DNA from: JAETTH01 sp964455975
GTDB lineage: Bacteria > Bacillota > Clostridia > TANB77 > CAG-508
DNA length: 10,582 bases
Assembly (NCBI GenBank): GCA_964455975.1
Contig: CAYVYP010000050.1
Coordinates: 1 to 10,582 of the forward strand
Direction of reading: 5' to 3'
The notes below the pieces were generated by a model. That model was given only the letters and a program-made list of their open reading frames with translations. It ran no database searches and was not told where the DNA came from. Below, one piece after another: positions 1 through 6,253 of this stretch; positions within the stretch are counted from its first letter, which is position 1, and each line of letters opens with the position of its first letter. The translations under genes were made by a program, and so were the position numbers.

Positions 1-296
1 AATATTTTTAAAATTATTTTTTTATGCTTTTTAGGGCAAAAAAATAGATTAGTAACTTCTTTCGTTTTTTACACTTTTGTACTTAATTTTAAATTACTAA
101 TTTAATATTTTAATCATATGTTTTGGCTGATTAGTTAGTACTTATTTATAATACCACAGTCTCACATATAAAGTCAATACATTTTTGCAATTTTTGTCGT
201 TTTTTAGTACTTTTTTATAATAACATTTATTTTAACATATTTCAATGTATAATTTATTCCATTTTTTCTATTTTATTACTATATTTTAATTAATTA
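1..296. other. Non-coding AT-rich intergenic region downstream of ylmC
   Basis: No credible open frame with a ribosome binding site is present. The stretch holds the leftward promoter at 148-177. In the expected leader lies a short inverted pair, ATTAGTAA (48-55) and TTACTAAT (95-102), about 40 bases apart. At 28-38 there is a TGCCCTAAAAA motif (minus strand) that recurs just upstream of spoIIGA at 3147-3157. I see no convincing terminator after ylmC, no tRNA and no recognisable riboswitch. Confidence 0.5.
148..177 (-). promoter_or_regulatory. Strong sigma-A-like promoter firing leftward out of the window
   Basis: On the minus strand a -35 box TTGACT (177-172) is followed after 18 bases by TATTAT (153-148). 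TGG sits directly before it, giving an extended -10 (TGn) element. Transcription would start near 141 and run left, so it should serve a gene beyond position 1. No part of that gene is visible, and the leader would be at least 140 bases long. The boxes are seen; activity is inferred. Confidence 0.55.
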
Positions 297-536
297 TTAT
301 ATTTCTACTAATATAACATCATCTCCTATACATTTTATATTTTGCCATGGTATTACAATATCATTTCCACTTGTAAACATTGAAAGTATTTTATTTCCTC
401 CTGGAACTATTATAGATGTTATACTTCCAGTTTCTAAATCTGCGCAAACATCTTGAACAAATCCCATTCTTTTTCCATCGTTTATATTTATAACTTCTTT
501 GTGTTTAAAATCTAAACCTTTTTCTCCAATCCCCAT
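297..536 (-). CDS. ylmC: YlmC/YmxH-family PRC-barrel protein
   Basis: This 79-residue protein has the compact all-beta pattern of the PRC-barrel YlmC/YmxH family: an N-terminal DFKHKEVININDGKRMG stretch, a central DLETGSITSIIVPGG stretch, and an IPWQNIKCIGDDVILVE end. The family is small, cytoplasmic and poorly understood; in spore formers one member sits next to sigG, as here. The ATG at 536 has GGAGGG five bases upstream, so the start is secure. A hairpin that may end sigG transcription lies between the two genes (559-595), so ylmC may be expressed by read-through or weakly. Length is typical for the family. Family assignment is confident; the molecular function is not known. Confidence 0.85.
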   Translation of the reverse strand: MGIGEKGLDFKHKEVININDGKRMGFVQDVCADLETGSITSIIVPGGNKILSMFTSGNDIVIPWQNIKCIGDDVILVEI

Positions 537-558
537 ATTAACCCTCCAAAATAAAAAT

Positions 559-595
559 AAAGATACATATATATTTATATTATATGTGTATCTTT
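559..595 (-). terminator. Hairpin between sigG and ylmC, probable terminator
   Basis: The arms AAAGATACA and TGTATCTTT (read on the minus strand) and their AT flanks pair around an AT loop, with one mismatch in the extended stem. The sequence ATTTTTATTTT follows on the minus strand before the ylmC ribosome binding site. The tract is T-rich but interrupted, so termination may be partial. Confidence 0.5.
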
Positions 596-607
596 CTATT
601 TTTTTAC

Positions 608-1384
608 TTATTTATAAATTCTTTTTATATGTTCTATTGCACTTTTTTCTATTCTAGATACTTGTGCTTGTGAAATTCCTATTTCATCTGCTACTTCCAT
701 TTGTGTTCTTCCATCAAAAAATCTTTTTCCTATTATTAATTTTTCTTTATCATTTAATTTTTTCATTGCTTCTGCTATTGTTATATTTTCTGTCCAACTT
801 TCGTCTGTATTCTTCAAATCTTTTATTTGATCCATTATATATATGCTATCTACACCATCATTATATACTGGTTCTTGAAGTGATAATGGATCTTGTATTG
901 CATCTAAACTAAATGCTATTTCCTCTTTAGTCATTTCTAATTCTTTTGCTATTTCTTCAATACTTGGTTCTCTTTGATTTTGTTTAGATAATTTTTCTCT
1001 TGCTGTTAATGCTTTATAAGCTAAATCTCTTACTGACCTACTTACCCTCACCATATTGTTATCTCTTAAATATCTTCTTATTTCTCCAATTATCATTGGA
1101 ACTGCATATGTGCTAAATTGTACATTTTGGCTTAAGTCAAAATTATCCATTGCTTTTATCAAACCAATACAACCCACTTGAAATAGGTCATCAGCATTTT
1201 CGCCTCTTCCTCCAAATCTCTTTATAACACTTAAAACCAATCTTAAATTTCCATTTATAAATTCATCTCTTGCTTCATTATTTCCAGCTTTTATTTCTAA
1301 TAATAATTTTTTCTTTTCTTGACTTGTAAGTATTGGAAGTTTGGCAGTATTTACTCCACATATTTCTACTTTGTTAATTATCAA
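608..1384 (-). CDS. sigG: RNA polymerase sporulation sigma factor sigma-G
   Basis: This forespore-specific sigma factor directs late spore genes after engulfment. The 258 residues align end to end with Bacillus SigG. The N-terminal NKVEICGVNTAKLP signature is specific for sigma-G. It is followed by region 2 (NGNLRLVLSVIKRF, DDLFQVGCIGLIKA, FSTYAVPMIIGEIRRYLRD), region 3, and region 4 with an intact helix-turn-helix (QMEVADEIGISQAQVSRIE). The start is a TTG at 1384 with GGAGG nine bases upstream; no better ATG exists, and the TTG preserves the NKVEICG motif. It follows sigE after 70 bases, where a forespore-type promoter can be proposed. Its Gly at the helix-turn-helix (EIGISQ) is encoded without any frame break, unlike the same position in sigE. 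Confidence 0.95.
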   Translation of the reverse strand: MIINKVEICGVNTAKLPILTSQEKKKLLLEIKAGNNEARDEFINGNLRLVLSVIKRFGGRGENADDLFQVGCIGLIKAMDNFDLSQNVQFSTYAVPMIIGEIRRYLRDNNMVRVSRSVRDLAYKALTAREKLSKQNQREPSIEEIAKELEMTKEEIAFSLDAIQDPLSLQEPVYNDGVDSIYIMDQIKDLKNTDESWTENITIAEAMKKLNDKEKLIIGKRFFDGRTQMEVADEIGISQAQVSRIEKSAIEHIKRIYK

Positions 1385-1416
1385 AAGAAAAAACCTCCTT
1401 TAGAATTTACTTGTTT

Positions 1417-1446
1417 AAAGTATTTCCCAAAAAAAGTTTTTTATAC
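1417..1446 (-). promoter_or_regulatory. Candidate forespore (sigma-F/sigma-G type) promoter for sigG
   Basis: On the minus strand GTATA (1446-1442) is followed by GGAAATACTT (1427-1418). The second block resembles the sigma-F -10 consensus GGNNANAHTR except at the last base, and it also contains AATACTT, close to the sigma-G CATNHTA. Spacing is 14 bases to the GG block or 17 to AATACTT, slightly short for either consensus. The position, just upstream of sigG and after sigE, fits known sigG control. Confidence 0.35.
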
Positions 1447-1454
1447 TATATTAC

Positions 1455-2187
1455 TCATCCTGTTTTACTCATTATTTCTTTTTTCATTTTTCCTATTATC
1501 TTTTTTTCTAACCTTGATATATAACTTTGTGAAATTCCGAAGCATATCTGCTACTTCTTTTTGTGTTTTTTCTTTTCCACTTATAAATCCAAATCTAAGT
1601 TCCATTATATTTTTTTCTCTAACATTTAATTTTTCAATAGAATCTTTTAATAATGATTTATCAACTTCATCTTCTAATCTTCTTGATGTTATATCAGGAT
1701 CTGTTCCTAATATATCTGATAATAGTAGTTCATTTCCATCTCCATCTTGGTTTAATGGTTCATCTATCGATATTTCTCCTTTTATTCTATTACTTCTTCT
1801 TAAATACATTAATATTTCATTTTCTATGCATCTTGAAGCATATGTTGCTAGTTTTATATTTTTATCTGTATTAAAAGTATTTGTTGCTTTCATAAGTCCA
1901 ATTGTTCCTATTGATATTAAATCTTCTAATCCTACTCCTGTATTTTCAAATTTTTTTGCAATGTATACTACAAGTCTTAAATTTCTTTCTACTAAAGTTT
2001 GTCTAACACTATAATCTCCATTAGATAATTTAGCTAAAATTTCTTCCTCTTCTTTTGGAGTAAGTGGTGGTGGCAATGTTTGGCTACCTCCTATGTAATA
2101 TATAGGAAGATATTCTATTTCCTCTTCTTTTATACATTTTGCATATATTGTGCTAATACTAGATTTTAATATTTGTAATATACTCAT
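1455..2187 (-). CDS. sigE: Pro-sigma-E, mother-cell sporulation sigma factor, read through a +1 frameshift
   Basis: Sigma-E is the first mother-cell sigma factor, made as an inactive membrane-associated precursor. The N-terminal pro-sequence of about 30 residues leads into the conserved YYIGG cleavage region and PPPL. Region 2 follows (ERNLRLVVYIAKKFENTG, EDLISIGTIGLMKA, ATYASRCIENEILMYLRR), then region 4. The frame breaks at CTT-CGG-A (1542-1536), after KEVADML. Without a shift the protein continues in a wrong frame to 1465 and loses the recognition helix. Skipping the C at 1539 gives GISQSYISRLEKKIIGKMKK and a stop at 1455, matching Bacillus SigE. The restored protein has 243 residues. I chose the ATG at 2187 (GGGAG eight bases upstream) over a TTG at 2205. 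The start overlaps the end of spoIIGA by 29 bases, which suggests translational coupling. Confidence 0.92.
1536..1542 (-). other. +1 frameshift site CTT-CGG-A in sigE
   Basis: The coding strand reads ATG CTT CGG AAT in the upstream frame. Dropping the C at 1539 gives ATG CTT GGA ATT, i.e. Met-Leu-Gly-Ile at residues 215-218, the turn of the region 4.2 helix-turn-helix (compare MMGISQ in Bacillus SigE). The same seven bases occur at three other gene breaks in this window. Confidence 0.85.
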
Positions 2188-3084
2188 TTTTTTCTCTCCC
2201 TTCAAATATTTCTAATCCTACAAGTGCAGAATATAAATTATTTTTACTTAACTGTTTATCATAAACTCCTATTATTACTTCTTTTAATATTTCTTCTTGC
2301 TCTTCATTTTGAATTATTACTTCATCAGGTCTAAATCCTAATAGCATACCATTTTGCTTGCCTAAAGAAGAAAATGGTATTATTCTAAATCTTGATAGAT
2401 AAATTTCTTCTATTTTTAACTCATCTGATCTTCCAGAAATTATAGATTCTGTATTTTCTAAAATATATCTTGGTAAAATTTCTTCTAACATATTTTTTTG
2501 AATTACTATTACTGGATTACTACTTATTGGATCTTTTAATAAATTTCCTGTATCTATTAAAGCTCTTACTTCTACTTGTTTATTATTAAATTTAATTTTG
2601 ATATTGCAAAACATATCCTTTTTAGATATTTTTCCTTTTATGATTTTAAATGCTATATTTACAATTGTAAAACCTACAATTCCTCCGAAGTAGCGCTATT
2701 TTTATTGGATATGTTCCTATATATACTCCATTTTTTATTAATATATCTTGTGGTCTTATATAATATAATAAAAAAAATGCTGCTCCTCCAAAAACAAAAG
2801 AGGTTAAATAAAAAATCACTATTTCTTTAAATAGTATTTTTATATTTTTTGCTTTAAATGCTAAATATACCATTGCTATAGATAATATTATTTTAAATAT
2901 AATATTTGAATATATATCTAATATATTAATATAAGAAATAACTGCATATCCCGCTCCGAAGTAAACTAGAAAGAAATAACCTTATAGTATTTGTTTTTAT
3001 TTTATTAACAATCCCAGTTGCAAATAAAATAATATAATTCATTATTATATTTTCCAATAGAACTATATCTAAATAGATAGTCAT
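2159..3084 (-). CDS. spoIIGA: SpoIIGA, membrane aspartic protease for pro-sigma-E, read through two +1 frameshifts
   Basis: SpoIIGA sits in the mother-cell face of the sporulation septum and cleaves the pro-sequence from sigma-E encoded next to it. Reading starts at ATG 3084 (MTIYLDIVLLEN, like MKIYLDVIWLLN of Bacillus), with AGGTGA eleven bases upstream. It shifts +1 at CTT-CGG-A 2961-2955 after residue 42 and again at 2690-2684 after residue 132, and ends at 2159. The joined protein has 307 residues, against 309 in Bacillus. Residues 1 to about 145 form several hydrophobic membrane segments. The soluble C-terminal part carries the aspartic-protease motif ALIDTGN, with the catalytic Asp at about 177. 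Without shifts the product ends soon after residue 42. No segment boundary has a credible independent start, so a split protein is unlikely. Confidence 0.88.
2684..2690 (-). other. +1 frameshift site CTT-CGG-A, second in spoIIGA
   Basis: The coding strand reads GCG CTA CTT CGG AGG AAT. Skipping the C at 2687 gives CTA CTT GGA GGA ATT (Leu-Leu-Gly-Gly-Ile), joining the last membrane segment to the protease domain. The unshifted frame runs only about 14 more codons to a stop at 2646. Confidence 0.85.
2955..2961 (-). other. +1 frameshift site CTT-CGG-A, first in spoIIGA
   Basis: The coding strand reads AGT TTA CTT CGG AGC GGG. Skipping the C at 2958 gives TTA CTT GGA GCG GGA TAT (Leu-Leu-Gly-Ala-Gly-Tyr) at the start of the second membrane segment. 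The unshifted frame meets TAA about ten codons later. A second CGG string in GCGGGA nearby is not in either reading frame. Confidence 0.85.
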
Positions 3085-3113
3085 ATTTTATTTGTTCACC
3101 TCTTTGCAAAAGC

Positions 3114-3146
3114 ATTATATATTGTATTTTTTTAAAAGTCTGTCAT
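3114..3146 (-). promoter_or_regulatory. Candidate spoIIG promoter with long 21-base spacer
   Basis: On the minus strand ATGACA (3146-3141) is one base from the TTGACA consensus and a perfect TATAAT lies at 3119-3114. The gap is 21 bases. The Bacillus spoIIG promoter is known for a similarly over-long (22-base) spacer, used by sigma-A RNA polymerase with Spo0A. The -10 lies about 30 bases upstream of the spoIIGA ATG. I did not find a clear Spo0A box. Confidence 0.45.
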
Positions 3147-3154
3147 TTTTTAGG

Positions 3155-3197
3155 GCAGAAAAAAAGAAATAATCTACAAATTTAGATTATTTCTTTT
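3155..3197 (-). terminator. Rho-independent terminator of ftsZ
   Basis: A perfect 15-base-pair stem is formed by AAAAGAAATAATCTA and TAGATTATTTCTTTT (3162-3176 with 3183-3197), with a six-base loop. On the minus strand the stem runs into TTTTTTT. It lies 27 bases after the ftsZ stop and before the spoIIG promoter, so it separates the division genes from the sporulation genes. Confidence 0.8.
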
Positions 3198-3223
3198 ATA
3201 AAAGTTTTTATTTTATTTTTATT

Positions 3224-4354
3224 CTATTTAATTCCTTTATTTTTTCTTAGGAAAGAAGGTATGTCTAAATCATTTGATGAATTAGAATTATCTGTAGGAG
3301 TTGGTATTGAGCTTATTTTTTTATTCCAAGCATTATCAACTATTTTATCTACTCCTATTGTAGATAAAGATGGTTCTTTTTCAAATCCTGTAGCAATTAC
3401 AGTAATTACTATATCTTCATCTAATGTATCATCTATTACTGCACCAAAAATAATATTTGCCTCTGGATCTACACTGCGTTGAACAAGTTCAGCTGCAGTA
3501 TTTACTTCATGTAATCCTAAATTTGATCCACCAGTAATATTTATTATAACTCCTCTTGCTCCTTCTATTGAAGTTTCAAGTAATGGTGATTGAACAGCTT
3601 GTTTTGCTGCATCTTCTGCTCTGTTTTCTCCTGAAGCTCTACCAATACCCATATGTGCCATGCCTGTATTTAACATTATTGTTTTTACATCGGCAAAGTC
3701 TAAGTTTACTAATCCTGGAATTGCAATTAAGTCAGATATACCTTGTACACCTTGTCTTAATACATCATCTGCCATTTTGAAAGCTTCTACTATTGATGTT
3801 TTTCTATCTATTATTTGTAATAATTTATCATTTGGTATTACAACTAATGTATCTACTTTACTTTTTAGGCTTTCTATTCCTCTTTCTGCTTGAGAAAGTC
3901 TTTTTTTACCTTCAAATGTAAATGGTTTTGTAACAACTCCTATTGTTAGTATTCCCATTTCTTTTGCACAAGCTGCTACTACAGGTGCTGCTCCAGTACC
4001 TGTTCCACCACCCATACCAGCTGTAACAAATACCATATCTGCTCCGCGTAAAGCTTCTGCAATTTCAGTTTTACTTTCTTCTGCTGCTTGTGCTCCTATA
4101 TCTGGATTTGCTCCTGCTCCTAATCCTCTTGTTATCTTTTCTCCAATTTGAATTTTAGTAGCTGCTTTTGAAAGTAATAGAGCTTGTCTATCTGTATTTA
4201 CAGAAATAAATTCTACTCCTCTTATTCCTGATTCAACCATTCTATTTACAGCATTGTTTCCGGCTCCACCTACACCGATTACTTTTATTGTAGCTGTTCC
4301 ATCTAACATTGTGTTTTCATCAAAATTATTATCCATTAACATATTTTTGTTCAT
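3224..4354 (-). CDS. ftsZ: Cell division protein FtsZ
   Basis: FtsZ is the tubulin-like GTPase that polymerises into the Z ring at the division site. The 376 residues carry the N-terminal GVGGAGNNAVNRM motif (about 27-39), the tubulin signature GGGTGTGAAP (about 115-123), the T7 synergy loop NLDFADVKTIM, and the conserved C-terminal peptide DLDIPSFLRKN that binds FtsA and SepF. The start at 4354 follows AGGAAGGA closely; the internal ATGs (residues 5 and 7) are less well placed but not excluded. It begins 42 bases after ftsA and ends before a strong terminator. It contains the only two CGC codons I found. It also holds the hexamer CTTGGA out of frame at 3325-3330 with no extra C, a useful control for the frameshift sites. 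Confidence 0.98.
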   Translation of the reverse strand: MNKNMLMDNNFDENTMLDGTATIKVIGVGGAGNNAVNRMVESGIRGVEFISVNTDRQALLLSKAATKIQIGEKITRGLGAGANPDIGAQAAEESKTEIAEALRGADMVFVTAGMGGGTGTGAAPVVAACAKEMGILTIGVVTKPFTFEGKKRLSQAERGIESLKSKVDTLVVIPNDKLLQIIDRKTSIVEAFKMADDVLRQGVQGISDLIAIPGLVNLDFADVKTIMLNTGMAHMGIGRASGENRAEDAAKQAVQSPLLETSIEGARGVIINITGGSNLGLHEVNTAAELVQRSVDPEANIIFGAVIDDTLDEDIVITVIATGFEKEPSLSTIGVDKIVDNAWNKKISSIPTPTDNSNSSNDLDIPSFLRKNKGIK

Positions 4355-4396
4355 TCCTTCCTAACTTAATATTTATATTTTAAAATTAAAAACTTT

Positions 4397-5627
4397 TTAT
4401 GAATAGAAAAATTCTTTTATTCTTTCTATTATATTTCTTACAATACTTTCATTTGATTTTGTATCTATACTACTTGATACAGTTTTTGCAAAAGGTCTTG
4501 CTGCTATATATCTAACTAATGCAAATGCAGATCTGTATGCTGGTCTTACTGTACTTACCAATCTTCCTGTAGATATTTTAACTGGAATATTTAATATGAT
4601 CTTTCCTGCAACATCACTCTTATTTATATTTGTTATTCCTTGCCCTGTTAATATTACATTATTAATTCTTTGTTTTATTCCTTGAGTTGTAATGTCTTTA
4701 TTTACTAATGAAAATATTTCTTCTATTCTTGCTTCTATAATTTCTATAAGCTCACTACTTTTAATTGATTGATTTTTTTTATCACCATTATAAGTATTTA
4801 AAATTATAGAATTATCATTATCTATAAAAGATCTCATTGCTAATCCATATTGTTTTTTTAATTTATCTGCTTCTTCTTCAGATATATTTAGTACAACAGA
4901 TATATCATTTGTGATGTTATCTCCTCCGAAGTGGAATTGTATTTGTATATGTAAAAGCTGATCCTTCAAATACTCCTATATCTGTGTTACCTGCTCCTAT
5001 ATCTAATAACATTATATTATCACTTAATTCATTTGTATCTAATACCAAATTTCTTTCTGCTAAAGTATTTGGAACCAAACCATCTATTTCTATATTTATT
5101 TTTTTAAATATGTTAGATAATTGTCTTATGTATTCTTTATCTCCTAAAATTATTTGTGCCTTTAAAGTAAAACTTGAATTCAAATTACCAATTGGATCTG
5201 CTACTGCTTTCCCATTTTCTAAAATAAACTCGTTTGGAACAATATCAATAATTGTTTTACCATCTGGAATGTCTATATCTTTTACTTGCATTATGCTTGA
5301 TCCTACATCTTTAACAGATATTCCCGCAAATTTATCTTTTACTTCTTTTACAATACTATTTTGCACTATCGTAACATATTTTCCTAAAATAGTAACATAT
5401 GCTGAATTTATTTTTAAGCTTGCTGCATCTTCCGCTTCATTAATTACTTTTAATACTGCATTTCCAACTTCTTCATCATTAACTATTTTCCCTTTTTTTA
5501 CTCCATTACATGTGCAAGATGTAGTGCAAAGAATTTCAATTTGATTAAAACTATTTACTTCTCCTACAACACAGCTGACTTTAGAAGTTCCTATGTCAAT
5601 TCCTACAATTATATCACCTATAGCCAA
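4397..5627 (-). CDS. ftsA: Cell division protein FtsA, read through a +1 frameshift
   Basis: FtsA is the actin-like ATPase that tethers FtsZ to the membrane. Motifs seen are the phosphate-1 loop VGIDIGTSKVSCVVGE near the start, the DIGAGNTDIGVFEG phosphate-2 region, VILTGQG, and a C-terminal amphipathic helix (IVRNIIERIKEFFYS) for membrane targeting. The frame breaks at CTT-CGG-A (4931-4925): the upstream frame hits TAA four codons later, giving a 236-residue fragment. Skipping the C at 4928 gives IPLGGDNITNDIS, which matches IPLGGENITKDLS in Bacillus, and a 409-residue protein. I place the start at TTG 5627 because GGAGGAG lies seven bases upstream. The ATG at 5663 lacks a binding site and sits almost at the predicted transcription start. 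The last 40 residues before the tail match family sequence less well. Confidence 0.92.
4925..4931 (-). other. +1 frameshift site CTT-CGG-A in ftsA
   Basis: The coding strand reads ATT CCA CTT CGG AGG AGA TAA in the upstream frame. Skipping the C at 4928 gives ATT CCA CTT GGA GGA GAT (Ile-Pro-Leu-Gly-Gly-Asp), an invariant-looking FtsA motif. The stop codon follows almost immediately in the unshifted frame, so a failed shift yields a truncated FtsA. Confidence 0.87.
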
Positions 5628-5668
5628 CTTAAAACTCCTCCATCTTTTTGCTTTATTTTTCATTCATA

Positions 5669-5697
5669 AGAATATTATATTTTGAGTCAAATGTCAA
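5669..5697 (-). promoter_or_regulatory. Sigma-A-type promoter for ftsA-ftsZ
   Basis: On the minus strand a perfect TTGACA (5697-5692) is followed after 17 bases by TATTCT (5674-5669). It lies upstream of the TTG start at 5627 and downstream of the sbp terminator, which would make ftsA-ftsZ a separate transcription unit. Confidence 0.55.
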
Positions 5698-5790
5698 TAG
5701 AAATTGTATTATTTTTGTAATATTTTTGTAACAATGTTGTAATAATGTCGTATACTGTTTATTTAACTATATTCTTATATCTCTGAAAGC

Positions 5791-5828
5791 AAAAACAGAA
5801 TACTATTTTTTAATATTATTCTGTTTTA
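5791..5828 (-). terminator. Terminator of sbp
   Basis: The arms AAAACAGAATA and TATTCTGTTTT (5792-5802 with 5817-5827) pair around an AT-rich loop. On the minus strand the stem ends in TTTTTG. It sits directly after the sbp stop codon at 5836. The T-tract is short. Confidence 0.6.
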
Positions 5829-5835
5829 TATATAT

Positions 5836-6231
5836 TTATTTAGATTCTTGTTTTTCATCTATTTTCATATTTTTTTGTTTTAATTTACTTTTTGCATCCC
5901 ATTTTTCTAAGTAATATCTTCTTATCATAGATAAGTTGTTAAACATTCTTCCTACAAAAACAACAACAGCTGCTAAATATATATCTACATTTAATCTTTG
6001 ACCTAAATACATTAATAACATTGCTAATATTGCATTTCCAAAAAATCCAGTTACAAATATTTTTAAATCAAAGTTTCCTTTTAATACTGATGTTATTCCA
6101 CCAAACACTGAATCTAATGCGGCTATTATTCCTAATGCTAGATAACCTGAATATGTATATGGAATCATTGGAGCATACATTCCTGCTATTCCACCTATTA
6201 TACATCCTACTAATATTGCTATAAAAACCAT
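5836..6231 (-). CDS. sbp: Small basic protein, DUF1290 family
   Basis: This 131-residue membrane protein matches the small basic protein (Sbp, DUF1290) found between the DUF881 genes and ftsA in many Bacillota. Three or four hydrophobic segments are visible: the N-terminus to about 35 (FIAILVGCIIGGIAGMYAPMI), about 30-50, about 58-80, and about 84-95. A basic tail rich in Lys and Arg follows (RRYYLEKWDAKSKLKQK). AAGGAGG lies four to five bases before the ATG at 6231. It starts 22 bases after the second DUF881 gene, so the two are co-transcribed. Its exact role is unknown; its position and conservation point to the division or envelope machinery. Confidence 0.88.
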   Translation of the reverse strand: MVFIAILVGCIIGGIAGMYAPMIPYTYSGYLALGIIAALDSVFGGITSVLKGNFDLKIFVTGFFGNAILAMLLMYLGQRLNVDIYLAAVVVFVGRMFNNLSMIRRYYLEKWDAKSKLKQKNMKIDEKQESK

Positions 6232-6253
6232 TTTTCCTCCTTTTAGCTATTTT

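Noticed and set aside
1319..2014. Long plus-strand open frame opposite sigE (and other plus-strand frames)
   Set aside because: These are shadows of minus-strand genes: hydrophobic, low-complexity translations of AT-rich antisense without ribosome binding sites or recognisable domains.
3172..3180. Spo0A box (TTTGTAGAT on the minus strand) upstream of spoIIGA
   Set aside because: It differs from the TTTGTCGAA type at two positions including the core C, and lies inside the terminator loop and stem; too weak to call.
1455..4931. Inteins, introns or small insertion elements at the four breaks
   Set aside because: Only one extra base separates the conserved halves at each site, so there is no room for an inserted element.
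1536..4931. CGG simply reassigned to another amino acid
   Set aside because: Replacing CGG by any amino acid does not restore the frame: ftsA still stops three codons after it and spoIIGA soon after. A one-base shift is required.
2159..4969. Downstream halves of ftsA and spoIIGA as separately translated proteins
   Set aside because: The possible starts (TTG 4969, ATG 2614) lack well-placed ribosome binding sites and begin in the wrong frame upstream of the junction or after conserved residues. Conserved sequence continues directly across the shift.
2159..5627. Calling ftsA, spoIIGA and sigE pseudogenes
   Set aside because: Each break is the same seven-base signal, each is repaired by skipping one base, and no other stop codons or damage occur. 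Random decay would not give four identical lesions.
5661..5663. ATG at 5663 as the ftsA start
   Set aside because: It has no ribosome binding site and lies only a few bases after the predicted -10 box, whereas the TTG at 5627 has GGAGGAG at ideal spacing.
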